20,418 nucleotides of DNA, taken from an uncultured Eggerthellaceae bacterium (GTDB taxonomy: Bacteria; Actinomycetota; Coriobacteriia; Coriobacteriales; Eggerthellaceae). A model generated the notes under the pieces. That model had not been told where the DNA came from. It made no database searches and saw nothing but the letters and a program-made list of their open reading frames with translations. Both the position numbers and the translations under genes were made by a program. Positions 1-7,862 of the stretch are shown in pieces; the stretch's first letter is position 1, and each line of letters starts with the position of its first letter. The DNA lies in contig CAJTML010000025.1 of NCBI GenBank assembly GCA_910577495.1, forward strand, positions 1-20,418, written 5' to 3'.

Positions 1-1000
1 TCTCAGGCGCCATCATCTCAAGTGGCACCCATGCGCCCCCAAAAAACGACAACACCATACCAACGATGTTGCCCACCGCGTTGCAAAACATATCAGATGC
101 ACCCAACTGACCAAGCAAATACCCACAAGCAAGCGGCACCAAACAATAGGCAAACAACGACGCCGCACACCACGCCAAACCAGCACCGCTCATCTGCGCA
201 ACCGCACCTGGAAACGCCACCGTCGCCAACAACAACGTCCACGCCCAGGCAACCAGCGCAAACACCAAACAGGCCAGCGCCAATTGCGCGCTGTACGAAA
301 CCCAAGAAAGCGGCGAGACTAAATTCCTTCGCCAGACATCCACGCGCGCAAACGTCGCACAGAGCATCCCCACGCACACCACAATGCCGGCGAACAGCGT
401 GTAGGTTGACCACTGCAGAAAAAACGTAAACTGGTCAATCTCAGAAACGCTGCGAATTTGCTCAATATAGGAAGCGTCCGCCTGCTCTGCAACAATCGAC
501 AAATCTTGCGCAGTCAGCGAAGCAACTGTCGCATCGGGATATGCCAACATGAGCGTTTGCATGATGCTCACGTAGTTTTGCACCTGCTCATCCACAAAGT
601 GGCCCCCAAGCGAACTAAAACTGTATGTTGCATCCATAACGGGAAGCGCATGCCCTTCAGCCACCGCCTGCTCAAACGCCACCTGATAGCCCTCAGGAAT
701 AACCAGCAGATAGTTCACTTCGCCCTTCGCCACTGCATCCTGAAGCGTGCGTTTATCATCCGCAAGTTCAACGCGCTCCCCTGACGTTTCAAGCGCTTCT
801 ATAATGCCTGCTGAAAGCTCACTTTGGTCGCGGTCAATCACCGCATACGTTGCCTGCGCAAGCTCAAAGGTGCCCCCGGTAGACTCAAAGTCAAAACTCC
901 AGGACATAAACAGCCCCATAAAGCTCAATCCCACAATGTAGACGAGCGGAAAAACTTTATTGCGAAGAATAACTTCCAGCGCACACTTAAAGACTTGCAT
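1..1000 (-). CDS. ABC-2 type permease, second subunit (3' end beyond window)
   Basis: This is the second membrane subunit of the exporter encoded up to 3145. Translation from the ATG at 1000 gives an open frame through position 1, so at least 333 residues are present and the C-terminus lies outside. A hydrophobic segment at about residues 15-33 is followed by a soluble stretch of some 170 residues, then several membrane segments starting near residue 190. This is the usual layout of ABC-2 permeases of the YhgE/DrrB-like group, with a large loop outside the membrane between TM1 and TM2. The start is set by AAGGAGG about 6 nt upstream. That site lies at the 3' end of the preceding permease gene, whose stop is at 987-989, so the two genes overlap by 14 nt and are probably translationally coupled. 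The two permeases presumably form a heterodimer. The substrate cannot be told from sequence. Confidence 0.88.
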   Translation of the reverse strand, partial: MQVFKCALEVILRNKVFPLVYIVGLSFMGLFMSWSFDFESTGGTFELAQATYAVIDRDQSELSAGIIEALETSGERVELADDKRTLQDAVAKGEVNYLLVIPEGYQVAFEQAVAEGHALPVMDATYSFSSLGGHFVDEQVQNYVSIMQTLMLAYPDATVASLTAQDLSIVAEQADASYIEQIRSVSEIDQFTFFLQWSTYTLFAGIVVCVGMLCATFARVDVWRRNLVSPLSWVSYSAQLALACLVFALVAWAWTLLLATVAFPGAVAQMSGAGLAWCAASLFAYCLVPLACGYLLGQLGASDMFCNAVGNIVGMVLSFFGGAWVPLEMMAPE

Positions 1001-2192
1001 AGCGCTGCCTCCTTAAGGCTTGAACAGAAAGCGCAAAGAAAACGACCGTCATGGTCACCAGTACCACCAGGTGCAACATGAGTGGCTCAAAGGAGTCGTA
1101 ATACATAATGCTGTAGAAGGCTTGCGAAATCTGCGTTGCAGGATTGATGTAATCCAACGCGGGGGCTGCCTTTGAAATAGTGTCTGCAAGTTCCATGGTC
1201 GGTTCGCCATAAAGCCCTGCAAACAGCGACGCAAAACACACAATGCCGGTCAAAATGCCCGATTTCGCACTCTCAGGAAGTTTGGGGATCGCGGACACCG
1301 CACATCCCAGCGCGGTAGCCAAAAGCGAAGCGGTTGCCAGCACCATAAGCGCCGCTATATCCCTGCCACCAAAATCCAAGTTCACCACAAAGCGCATATA
1401 GGCAAACGTGATTGCCAAGCAGGCAAAACACATAATCCAACACGCAAGAATAGTCCCTGCAACGCTTTTCGCATACGATAGCGCACCCACCGATCTGCGC
1501 GCACCCAAACTGGAAGTGTTGGGGCGAAGCGACTGCACCGCGGTCAGCCCAACCGAGCCACCAAACAGTGCCGCCATACCCAACAAGGCGAAGTAAAACC
1601 GCACTGTTTCTTGGGGTTGATGCTGCGTGAGCTGCACCTGCTGTGTCACCAGCGCCTGCTCGCTCAAACTCTGCACCACTTCCGGGTCAGCCAGCGACAG
1701 CGGATTATCCGCAAGCAAATCGCTCACCAGTGCCAAACGCGCGCAATAGGTATCCATAACCAGCACCAGAACCGATGCCGACACCGTCGCATTTCCCGAT
1801 GATGACTGATCATCTGCAACAAAGACGCGCGGTAGGCCATCTTGCAGCATTACATAACCCGCATACGGCTGCTCGGCCTGCAAGCTGCCCACTACCAATG
1901 CCTGCGCCTTATCTTGGCTCTCGGCATAGGTGATGGCGAAAAGCGGCACCCCACCCTCCTGTGCATTCACATCCTCCAGCTGATCCAGAAACGCTTGAAA
2001 CGTCTGACCTGCCTCATCGTCATCAGGCGTCACTACCACAATCGGCACCGTCTGTTGGCTTGCCAGCTCATCAATAGAAGAAAACATGAGCATAAACACC
2101 GACGACAAAATGAGGGGGAACAACAGCGTCCACACTAAGATGGCTGGCGTTTTTACCAGATTGATCAGCGCGTAGCGAATAGTCGTAAGCAT
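987..2192 (-). CDS. ABC-2 type permease, first subunit
   Basis: A 401-residue membrane subunit of an ABC exporter. TM1 lies near residues 15-35 (LLFPLILSSVFMLMF). A polar loop of about 190 residues follows, predicted outside the membrane, and then five or six hydrophobic segments from about residue 200 to the end. The frame is open further upstream to 2276, but that extension overlaps the end of the ATPase gene and lacks membrane character. The ATG at 2192 places the start just after the ATPase stop, leaving a 17-nt gap, and begins a typical ABC-2 N-terminus (MLTTIRYALINL). The gene overlaps the next permease by 14 nt. Known family roles include export of lipids, peptides or drugs and antibiotic resistance; which applies here is unknown. 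Control by the divergent membrane LuxR gene is an inference from position. Confidence 0.88.
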   Translation of the reverse strand: MLTTIRYALINLVKTPAILVWTLLFPLILSSVFMLMFSSIDELASQQTVPIVVVTPDDDEAGQTFQAFLDQLEDVNAQEGGVPLFAITYAESQDKAQALVVGSLQAEQPYAGYVMLQDGLPRVFVADDQSSSGNATVSASVLVLVMDTYCARLALVSDLLADNPLSLADPEVVQSLSEQALVTQQVQLTQHQPQETVRFYFALLGMAALFGGSVGLTAVQSLRPNTSSLGARRSVGALSYAKSVAGTILACWIMCFACLAITFAYMRFVVNLDFGGRDIAALMVLATASLLATALGCAVSAIPKLPESAKSGILTGIVCFASLFAGLYGEPTMELADTISKAAPALDYINPATQISQAFYSIMYYDSFEPLMLHLVVLVTMTVVFFALSVQALRRQRYASL

Positions 2193-2209
2193 GCACACCA
2201 CCCGCTTTG

Positions 2210-3145
2210 CTAGTCGCGCAATTCGCGGCCGGTGATTTCCAGAAAGACATCTTGCAGCGTTGGCGGTTCCGCCCAAATGCGCCCGGGACGAATCTTCGCC
2301 CTCGTCAGCTCAGCCAACACATCCGCCACGTTGTGCTCGGCGTTTTCGCAGGTCACCTCTAAGCGATCATCAACAAGACCTGCCGAGAGCACATGCGGCA
2401 GCGCTTGGATACGCATAAGTGCTGCAGGCGTTACCTTTGCCTCAATGGTGATTTTTTCGCCTGCATGCACCAGCGCTTTGAGCTCTTCATTGGTGCCGCA
2501 CGCCAGCGTATGCCCCTTGTCCATGATCATAATCCGCGTACAAATTTGCTCCACTTCTTCCATGTAATGGCTGGTGTAGACCACGGTGGCGCCACGCGCG
2601 TTCATGTTTTGGATACCCTCCAAAATGGACGCGCGCGACTGCGGATCAACCGCAACCGTCGGCTCATCAAAAAAGATAAGATCGGGCTGATGCGCAATTC
2701 CGCACGCAATATTCAAGCGGCGAAGCAGGCCTCCTGAGAGCTTTTTGGGGCGCACGCGAACATAATCTTCAAGTCCCACAAACTCAATGGCTTCGCCCAC
2801 CAGACGTTTGCGTTCATGCTTATCATCTACATACAGTCCGCAGAAGTAGTCGATGTTTTCGCGAACCGTCAGCGCTTCAAAGACCGCGATATTTTGCGGC
2901 ACCACACCAATGCGTCGCTTCAGGTCGTAACGGGTTTGCGTCATTGGTTGACCGAAGAGCTTGATCTCGCCTTTGTCGTAGGTGAGAAGCTGCAAGATGC
3001 AGTTGATGGCGGTGGTCTTGCCACTGCCGTTTGGTCCGAGCAATCCAAAGATCTCACCCGATGCAATTTCAAGCGAGAAGTGATCCAGCGCCACTACCTC
3101 GTCATAGCGCTTCACTAAGTTTTTAACCCACACCACATCTTCCAT
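2210..3145 (-). CDS. ABC transporter ATP-binding subunit
   Basis: A 311-residue cytoplasmic ATPase that powers the two downstream permeases. Visible motifs, counted from the ATG at 3145, are Walker A GPNGSGKT at 37-44, Q-loop VVPQN near 81-85, signature LSGGLLRR near 136-143 (the usual LSGGQ has Leu for Gln), Walker B LIFFDEP near 156-162 and the H-loop in YTSHYMEE near 190-197. A C-terminal extension of about 90 residues follows, as in the CcmA/DrrA-like group of exporter ATPases. The ATG at 3145 is preferred over an upstream in-frame start at 3229 because AAAGGAG lies just before it and the family N-terminus begins there (MEDVVWVKNL). The first gene of its operon, it is divergent from the LuxR gene, with 135 bp between the two starts. 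Confidence 0.93.
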   Translation of the reverse strand: MEDVVWVKNLVKRYDEVVALDHFSLEIASGEIFGLLGPNGSGKTTAINCILQLLTYDKGEIKLFGQPMTQTRYDLKRRIGVVPQNIAVFEALTVRENIDYFCGLYVDDKHERKRLVGEAIEFVGLEDYVRVRPKKLSGGLLRRLNIACGIAHQPDLIFFDEPTVAVDPQSRASILEGIQNMNARGATVVYTSHYMEEVEQICTRIMIMDKGHTLACGTNEELKALVHAGEKITIEAKVTPAALMRIQALPHVLSAGLVDDRLEVTCENAEHNVADVLAELTRAKIRPGRIWAEPPTLQDVFLEITGRELRD

Positions 3146-3215
3146 CGCGCGCTCCTTTATGTTGTATATCGCAGGTACTGGCGTCATTGTGACAAATGAG
3201 CGCCAATTCGGACAT

Positions 3216-3229
3216 ATGACATTTGTCAT
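3216..3229. promoter_or_regulatory. Palindromic candidate operator between ABC operon and luxR-type gene
   Basis: ATGACA-TT-TGTCAT is a 6-bp perfect palindrome with a 2-nt centre. A related element, TCATT-GTGACA-AATGA, lies at 3184-3199. TGACAAATG at 3190-3198 is the inverted match of CATTTGTCA at 3220-3228. Both elements sit in the 135-bp divergent region, so a shared regulator could bind there. The neighbouring LuxR-type protein is the obvious candidate, but that is inference from position only. Confidence 0.45.
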
Positions 3230-3268
3230 TGATTCACTGTTGCGCCCTCTGACCTGGGATATGCTCGC

Positions 3269-3274
3269 TATAAT
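3269..3274 (+). promoter_or_regulatory. -10 box of luxR-type gene, probably leaderless
   Basis: A perfect TATAAT ends 6 nt before the ATG at 3281, so transcription would start at or within a base or two of the start codon. No good -35 is visible at the normal distance; TTGCGC at 3240-3245 is 23 nt away. There is no convincing Shine-Dalgarno site, only CAGGT directly before the ATG. The same arrangement is found before the genes starting at 4845 and 16020. Confidence 0.5.
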
Positions 3275-3280
3275 GCAGGT

Positions 3281-3985
3281 ATGAATACCTTACTTGACGA
3301 AATAATAGTGCTCTTGCTGTGTACGGTACTGGTTGTGTTTTTCGCCACCCCGCACACCGGCATCGTTGCATTTTTGCTCGCAGTCATACTGGCGTGTGTT
3401 TGCTGGCTTGCGCGCCCGAGCATCAGAGTGGTTGCCCTGGCTGCGGCATGCGTGCTGCCGTTTGTCTTGGGTAGCTGGATTGCGTTTTTGGGGCTCGTAA
3501 CGTATCTGGCGCTCCACCAACGCTCATGGATTGTTCGACTTGCTTGGATAGTGCCGCTTGTTGGCGTAGCACTCCTCCCTATCGCATCACCGCAGCTTGT
3601 GGTATTGAGCGCGCTCATCTGCACCGTTGCAGTCTTGCTGGCCATTAGAGATATACGTACAGCCTCCGAAATTGCCGGCTTGCGCTTTGCCTATGACGAA
3701 GTGCGCGAACGCTACTTGCACCAAACGCCCGCCACCTCTGCCGCAACAACCAACCCCACCCCAACTCAAAGTTATCTCTCTGATCTCACGAAACGCGAAC
3801 TGGCCATCGTACGGCTGGTCGCGCAAGGAAAAGACAATCACGAAATTGCCGCCGAACTCTATTTGTCAGAGGGAACCATTCGCAACCACATCAGTTCCGT
3901 GTTGGCGAAAAAGCACCTTTCAAACCGCACGCAACTAGCCGTTGCCTACTACCAGGGAGACCCAACCAAGCTCAGCGAAGCTTAA
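3281..3985 (+). CDS. Membrane-anchored LuxR-family transcriptional regulator
   Basis: A 234-residue protein whose N-terminal 122 residues are hydrophobic, with about five membrane segments (near 5-22, 27-43, 48-78, 83-101 and 104-121). A charged helix follows at about 122-147 (ending FAYDEVRERYLH), like the signalling helix after the membrane part of NarL/DesK-type sensor kinases. A Ser/Thr/Pro linker comes next, then a LuxR/GerE helix-turn-helix at about 168-224 (LTKRELAIVRLVAQG...HEIAAEL...TIRNHISSVLAK). No histidine kinase core, receiver or phosphoacceptor region is present. It therefore appears to sense at the membrane and bind DNA in one chain. It is divergent from the ABC exporter operon, which is its likely target, and its operator may be the palindromic region between them. 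The signal is unknown. The next gene is convergent with a 32-nt gap. Confidence 0.88.
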   Translation: MNTLLDEIIVLLLCTVLVVFFATPHTGIVAFLLAVILACVCWLARPSIRVVALAAACVLPFVLGSWIAFLGLVTYLALHQRSWIVRLAWIVPLVGVALLPIASPQLVVLSALICTVAVLLAIRDIRTASEIAGLRFAYDEVRERYLHQTPATSAATTNPTPTQSYLSDLTKRELAIVRLVAQGKDNHEIAAELYLSEGTIRNHISSVLAKKHLSNRTQLAVAYYQGDPTKLSEA

Positions 3986-4017
3986 ACCTAAGGAGCCGCA
4001 GCCAAGCCACGCGAAGG

Positions 4018-4845
4018 CTACTGCACGCTGATGGGTCGATCCTGATACGCCACCACCACACGCGCTGAGTGTCCCGCCTGATCAAGTGCCTGTTCAAGTG
4101 TTTCTTTGGGAAGCCTGTAGGTGTTGTTGTTTTGCGAAATATGCATGGCAACCACCTGCTCAAGGCCTGCGTGCACAAGCAGCTTCAGCTCCTCGGCTGC
4201 TTGCTCGTTTGAGAGATGCCCCCGATTTGAGCGAACGCGCTGCTTGAGATCGTAGGGGTATTCGCCCTCTTCAAGCATGCGCAGATCATGATTGGACTCA
4301 AGCGCTAAAATGCGCACACCCAAAAGTGCGTTATGCGCCGCAGGCAACACCACGCCAGTGTCGGTGATATAGCCAAGCGCATCATCGCCGCACATAAAAC
4401 GAAAGCCCAGCGACGTAGCCGCATCATGCGACGTCGCAAACACGTGCAGCGACACCCCCGCAACGTCATAGATACGCTCAGGCTCAACGGGCACATAGTC
4501 GCATAAGTCCTGGTCGAGTACTTCGCCGATCTTTGAGGAAGCACGCGCCACCGCTGGATGTGTGAGCAAGAGCGGATGCACGCCTTGCTTCGCCAGTCCA
4601 CGCAGTACCACGCCAAGCCCTTTGGTGTGGTCGGAGTGCTCGTGGGTGATGAGGATTGCGCGTATGCGTTGCGGGTCAAATCCCACCTCTTCGCACCGGG
4701 CGAAAAAGTCTCGCTTGCAAATGCCGCAGTCAACCGCAATGCTCGCCCCGTTATCGACGCGTTCAACTATGGCGGCGTTTCCCTTAGAGCCGCTTGCCAG
4801 GACATGAAATTTGAATTGTGATGAGGTGTGTGTTTGCTGTGTCAT
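4018..4845 (-). CDS. YycJ/WalJ-type metallo-beta-lactamase-fold hydrolase
   Basis: A 275-residue cytoplasmic metallohydrolase. The metal-binding THEHSDH motif is clear at about residues 66-72. It is preceded by the family opening LASGSKGNAA and followed by a His in ATSHDAATS and an Asp in YITDTG, which complete a two-metal site. The LASGSxGN opening and overall length match the YycJ/WalJ group (COG1235-like), members of which are linked to DNA metabolism and cell-wall control in Firmicutes. The exact substrate is not established here. The frame is open upstream to 4902, but the ATG at 4845 fits best because TATAAT at 4853-4858 ends 7 nt before it, which suggests a leaderless message and rules out the longer forms if used. 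The gene is convergent with the LuxR gene and divergent from the purine permease. Confidence 0.88.
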   Translation of the reverse strand: MTQQTHTSSQFKFHVLASGSKGNAAIVERVDNGASIAVDCGICKRDFFARCEEVGFDPQRIRAILITHEHSDHTKGLGVVLRGLAKQGVHPLLLTHPAVARASSKIGEVLDQDLCDYVPVEPERIYDVAGVSLHVFATSHDAATSLGFRFMCGDDALGYITDTGVVLPAAHNALLGVRILALESNHDLRMLEEGEYPYDLKQRVRSNRGHLSNEQAAEELKLLVHAGLEQVVAMHISQNNNTYRLPKETLEQALDQAGHSARVVVAYQDRPISVQ

Positions 4846-4852
4846 ACCTGTC

Positions 4853-4858
4853 ATTATA
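4853..4858 (-). promoter_or_regulatory. -10 box of MBL-fold gene, probably leaderless
   Basis: TATAAT on the minus strand is followed by GACAGGT and then the ATG at 4845. The stretch from -10 to start nearly repeats that of the luxR-type gene (TATAATgCAGGTATGA there, TATAATgaCAGGTATGA here). A possible -35, TTGTGG, lies 19 nt upstream at 4878-4883. There is no purine-rich ribosome site at a workable distance beyond AGG directly before the ATG. Confidence 0.5.
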
Positions 4859-4942
4859 GGCGCAACGCACAAGTCAACCACAAGGCAACTGCACCTTTTC
4901 ATCTTTTGTGCAAAAGCGCCGTAAGCTCCCCCTGCAACCTGC

Positions 4943-4948
4943 TATGAT
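4943..4948 (+). promoter_or_regulatory. Possible -10 box of purine permease/asparaginase operon
   Basis: TATGAT lies 36 nt before the permease ATG. A clear -35 is not visible at 16-18 nt, so the call is weak. The gene itself has a normal ribosome site (GAAGGGG before the ATG at 4985). I see no purine-riboswitch-like fold in the 139 bp upstream. Confidence 0.3.
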
Positions 4949-4984
4949 GTCACTCGTCGTTATTGGAGTAGCGAAGGGGTAAGC

Positions 4985-6295
4985 ATGGAGAAATTCTTCA
5001 AGATTAAAGAACGCGGATCCTCCTATAGAACTGAGGTCATCGGCGGTCTGACGACGTTTTTGGCTATGGCCTACATCGTGGCGGTCAATCCCGCAATCTT
5101 AAGCGATGCAGGCGTGCCATTTGAGGCAGCGCTCACCGCAACCTGTATCAGTGCAGCCATTGCCACCATTGCAATGGGCATTTTCGCCAACCGTCCTATT
5201 GCGCTGGCATCGGGCATGGGCATTAATACAGTTGTTGCGTATGGCATGTGCGGGTCGCTTGGCATTGACTGGCGCGTTGCCATGGCGGTGGTCTTGCTTG
5301 AAGGCATCGTTATCTTGGGTCTGGTGCTGGGTGGCTTGCGAAAAGCAGTTATGGATGCCATCCCGCTTGACCTGCGCCAAGCCATTGGTATTGGTATCGG
5401 TCTTTTGATCACTTTCATTGGTCTGAAAGGTGCAGGGCTTATCGTGTCGGATGACTCAACCTTGATTGCGTTGGGTGTGCTGACCGAGCCTTCTTCTATC
5501 GTCGCTATCGTGGCGCTTTTGTCGGCCATCATTCTCACGCTCATGAACATCCCCGGAGCCTTGCTCATCTCAATCATTGTGGCAGTTGTCGTGGGCATTC
5601 CGCTAGGCGTCACGCCGCTGCCGCAGTCATGGAGCCTTGGCCTGGACTTTTCTGCCTTCGCCGCACCATTTCAAATGGTGGAAGGCACGCCTGCAATCGT
5701 GCATGTGTTCTTGGAGCCGGCGCTGTTGCTGTTTGTCTTCAGCTTGCTCATGAGTGACTTTTTCGACACCTTGGGCACCGCGGTTGCCATCGCCAAAGAG
5801 GGCGACTTCATTGATGAGAATGGCGACGTCCAAGACATCAAAGCTATCCTGACCGTTGACTCGGGCGGCGCAATCTTGGGTGGTCTGTTCGGCGCAAGTT
5901 CAGTTACGTGCTTTTTGGAGTCTGCATCAGGCGTTGCAGCGGGCGCGCGCACGGGCTTTTCCAACATGGTCGTTGGTCTCTTGTTTGTGATCTGCGCGTT
6001 TATGGCGCCCATCTTTGGTATGGTGTCCAGCGCAGCAACCTGCGGCGCGCTGGTGGTTGTCGGCTTTTTGATCATGTCTGAGGTTGGATCCATTGCGTGG
6101 GATAACGCTGAGGTTTCATTTCCAGCATTCTTGATCATTGTGGGTATCCCGTTCACGTATTCTATTACCAACGGCATTGGCCTTGGTTTTATTGCTTACG
6201 TGCTGCTCATGCTTGCTCGCGGCAAAGCGCGCGACGTCAAGCCGCTGATGTGGGTAGCATCCGCTGCATTCCTGGTCATGTTCTTGTTCGTATAA
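4985..6295 (+). CDS. NCS2/AzgA-family purine (hypoxanthine/guanine/adenine) permease
   Basis: A 436-residue inner-membrane permease. The N-terminus carries the AzgA-family signature around residues 12-37 (RTEV...GG followed by TTFLAMAYIVAVNP), and ALASGMGINTVVAYG follows near residue 73. The central region has SDFFDTLGTAVAIAKEGDF, and later GASSVTCFLESASGVAAGARTG, both characteristic of PbuG/AzgA-type purine:proton symporters. Hydrophobic segments cover the whole length, consistent with 12-14 TMs. The length is normal for the family (about 430-470). The start is supported by GAAGGGG 4-5 nt upstream. The asparaginase gene follows after 47 nt on the same strand and is probably cotranscribed, which suggests nitrogen or nucleobase salvage. 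The preferred purine cannot be fixed from the sequence. Confidence 0.93.
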   Translation: MEKFFKIKERGSSYRTEVIGGLTTFLAMAYIVAVNPAILSDAGVPFEAALTATCISAAIATIAMGIFANRPIALASGMGINTVVAYGMCGSLGIDWRVAMAVVLLEGIVILGLVLGGLRKAVMDAIPLDLRQAIGIGIGLLITFIGLKGAGLIVSDDSTLIALGVLTEPSSIVAIVALLSAIILTLMNIPGALLISIIVAVVVGIPLGVTPLPQSWSLGLDFSAFAAPFQMVEGTPAIVHVFLEPALLLFVFSLLMSDFFDTLGTAVAIAKEGDFIDENGDVQDIKAILTVDSGGAILGGLFGASSVTCFLESASGVAAGARTGFSNMVVGLLFVICAFMAPIFGMVSSAATCGALVVVGFLIMSEVGSIAWDNAEVSFPAFLIIVGIPFTYSITNGIGLGFIAYVLLMLARGKARDVKPLMWVASAAFLVMFLFV

Positions 6296-6342
6296 CCGCT
6301 CTCACCTAGCGATTGCGGCACTCAGCGTAAAAGGAGCCTCCC

Positions 6343-7407
6343 ATGTCAAGCAACACCTCCGTCGTAGCAAAACCGCGCATCATGATCATCTATACCGGGG
6401 GCACCATTGGCATGATCGAAGACGCCAAAACCGGCGCGCTGGTTCCTTTTACGTTCGACCACCTCATCCAAAACGTCCCGAAAATCGGACGGCTTGGCTT
6501 TGAGCTTTCCCACTATGAGTTCAACCCGCCCGTTGACTCATCGAACATGAACCCCGCGCTTTGGAAAACCATTGCTGAGGTTATTGCGGCACACTATGAC
6601 CAGGTGGACGGCTATGTCATCCTCCACGGCACCGACACCATGGCCTATACCGCGTCCGCACTTTCGTTTATGCTTGAGGGGCTGGCCAAACCGGTGATCT
6701 TGACCGGCAGCCAGCTCCCTATTGGCGAGATTCGCGAAGACGGCACCGAAAACGTCATCACCGCCTTACAAATTGCAGCCGAGCGCATTGAGCAGGGATT
6801 ACGCGCCGGTCAGCCCATGGTGCAAGAAGTGGCCATCTCGTTTGGCAGGCATCTGTGGCGTGGATGTCGCTCCACCAAGGAAAGTTCAACGGACTTTGGC
6901 GCGTTTCGCTCATTCAACTATCCGTCCTTGGCCGACATGGACTTGCATATCACCTATCACCAAGACTTTTTGCGTCGCGCGGAGCAAGACAAACCGCTCA
7001 CATTGCAAACCGACATGTCTGAAACGGTTGGCATTATTTCGGTATACCCTGGCCTTACCCAGGCAGTGCTTGCGCGACAGCTTGAAACACCGGGCATGCA
7101 AGGCTTTGTGCTGCGCACGTTTGGCGCTGGCAACGCCCCGACCGCCTCGTGGTTTACTGACACCATTGCTGATGCGGTTAAATCCGGGAAAGTCCTGGTT
7201 AACATCACGCAATGTCCCGCAGGTGGCGTTGAGCAAGAGCGCTACGCAACCGGAGACGCCCTGGCAGACGCTGGCGTTATCACCGGTCTTGATATGACGT
7301 GCGAAGCGGCGCTCACCAAGATGATGTCGCTTTTTGGTCGTGGCTTGGACGCAGCCCGCGTGGCTGAGCTCATGCCACAATCACTCGTCGGCGAGTTGAG
7401 CGACTAG
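6343..7407 (+). CDS. ansA: Type I L-asparaginase
   Basis: A 354-residue enzyme that hydrolyses asparagine to aspartate and ammonia. Both catalytic Thr motifs are present: YTGGTIGM with Thr18, and HGTDTM at about 95-100 with Thr97-Asp98. LTGSQLPIGEIREDG follows near residue 125, as in type I cytoplasmic enzymes, where this region also forms the allosteric asparagine site. No signal peptide is present, and the length fits AnsA. AAAAGGAG lies 7 nt before the ATG. The gene follows the purine permease by 47 nt, so the pair likely forms an operon. The product aspartate feeds purine synthesis, which would give the pairing sense, but this is inference. The stop TAG begins a degenerate repeat described separately. 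Confidence 0.95.
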   Translation: MSSNTSVVAKPRIMIIYTGGTIGMIEDAKTGALVPFTFDHLIQNVPKIGRLGFELSHYEFNPPVDSSNMNPALWKTIAEVIAAHYDQVDGYVILHGTDTMAYTASALSFMLEGLAKPVILTGSQLPIGEIREDGTENVITALQIAAERIEQGLRAGQPMVQEVAISFGRHLWRGCRSTKESSTDFGAFRSFNYPSLADMDLHITYHQDFLRRAEQDKPLTLQTDMSETVGIISVYPGLTQAVLARQLETPGMQGFVLRTFGAGNAPTASWFTDTIADAVKSGKVLVNITQCPAGGVEQERYATGDALADAGVITGLDMTCEAALTKMMSLFGRGLDAARVAELMPQSLVGELSD

Positions 7408-7533
7408 CGCGCCCGCGCAGCAAGCCCATCCAAACTACTAGCGTATCCGCACGTTCGGCGATCCCGTACGTTTGGCAGCCTAGCGCGTCCGGTGATCCCA
7501 TCTGGTCAACTCGCGCCCATTCGGCGAACCCAT
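7405..7533. repeat. Degenerate ~30-42 bp tandem repeat after ansA
   Basis: Units open with TAGCG or a variant at about 7405, 7439, 7481 and 7511. Three of them carry the core TYCGGYGAWCCCRT (7454-7467, 7488-7501, 7520-7533). The first unit includes the ansA stop codon. Unit length drifts between about 30 and 42 bp, so this looks like an old, decaying tandem array. No function is evident. Confidence 0.5.
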
Positions 7534-7862
7534 CCCGTACAACAGCTCCAGTGCACTACCCCACGAAAACGCTCCAAGCCCGATTTTCAATAAAACTTTG
7601 GAGTTTTCCGAAGATTGCTGCAGGTTAGACTGAGGTGCTTTGTTGCAGTGATTTACAGTGCAACAATAATGCCTGATCAGAAGCTTGGTTCGCCAAAGCG
7701 AACAACAAGACTGAGGCGACGGTCTTCTTCTTGCAACCCTGATCACCTCTAATTCCTCGGAAAACTCTCATATATTAACGCCGAAGAGCGTTTTTGCGTT
7801 TTTGATCGGTCGGTACGCAAGTTTTGAGTGGGCTTCGGGGACGTTTCGGTTGACAGCGGCTC

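Noticed and set aside
22..429. Plus-strand open frame rich in Thr, Pro and Gln
   Set aside because: It lies antisense to the ABC-2 permease whose frame runs from 1000 to the window edge with membrane segments and a strong ribosome site. The plus frame is low in complexity and has no ribosome site.
4846..4984. Purine riboswitch before the purine permease
   Set aside because: The 139-bp gap carries two divergent promoters and shows no three-stem purine aptamer pattern or conserved core.
7480..7746. Minus-strand open frame of 88 codons in the gene-free region
   Set aside because: No ribosome site, no family resemblance, and it runs through repeats and hairpins. The composition does not look coding.
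7777..7800. Possible intrinsic terminator AACGC/GCGTT with T-rich tail
   Set aside because: The stem is only 5 bp, the T-run overlaps the stem and is broken by GCG, and no gene ends nearby.
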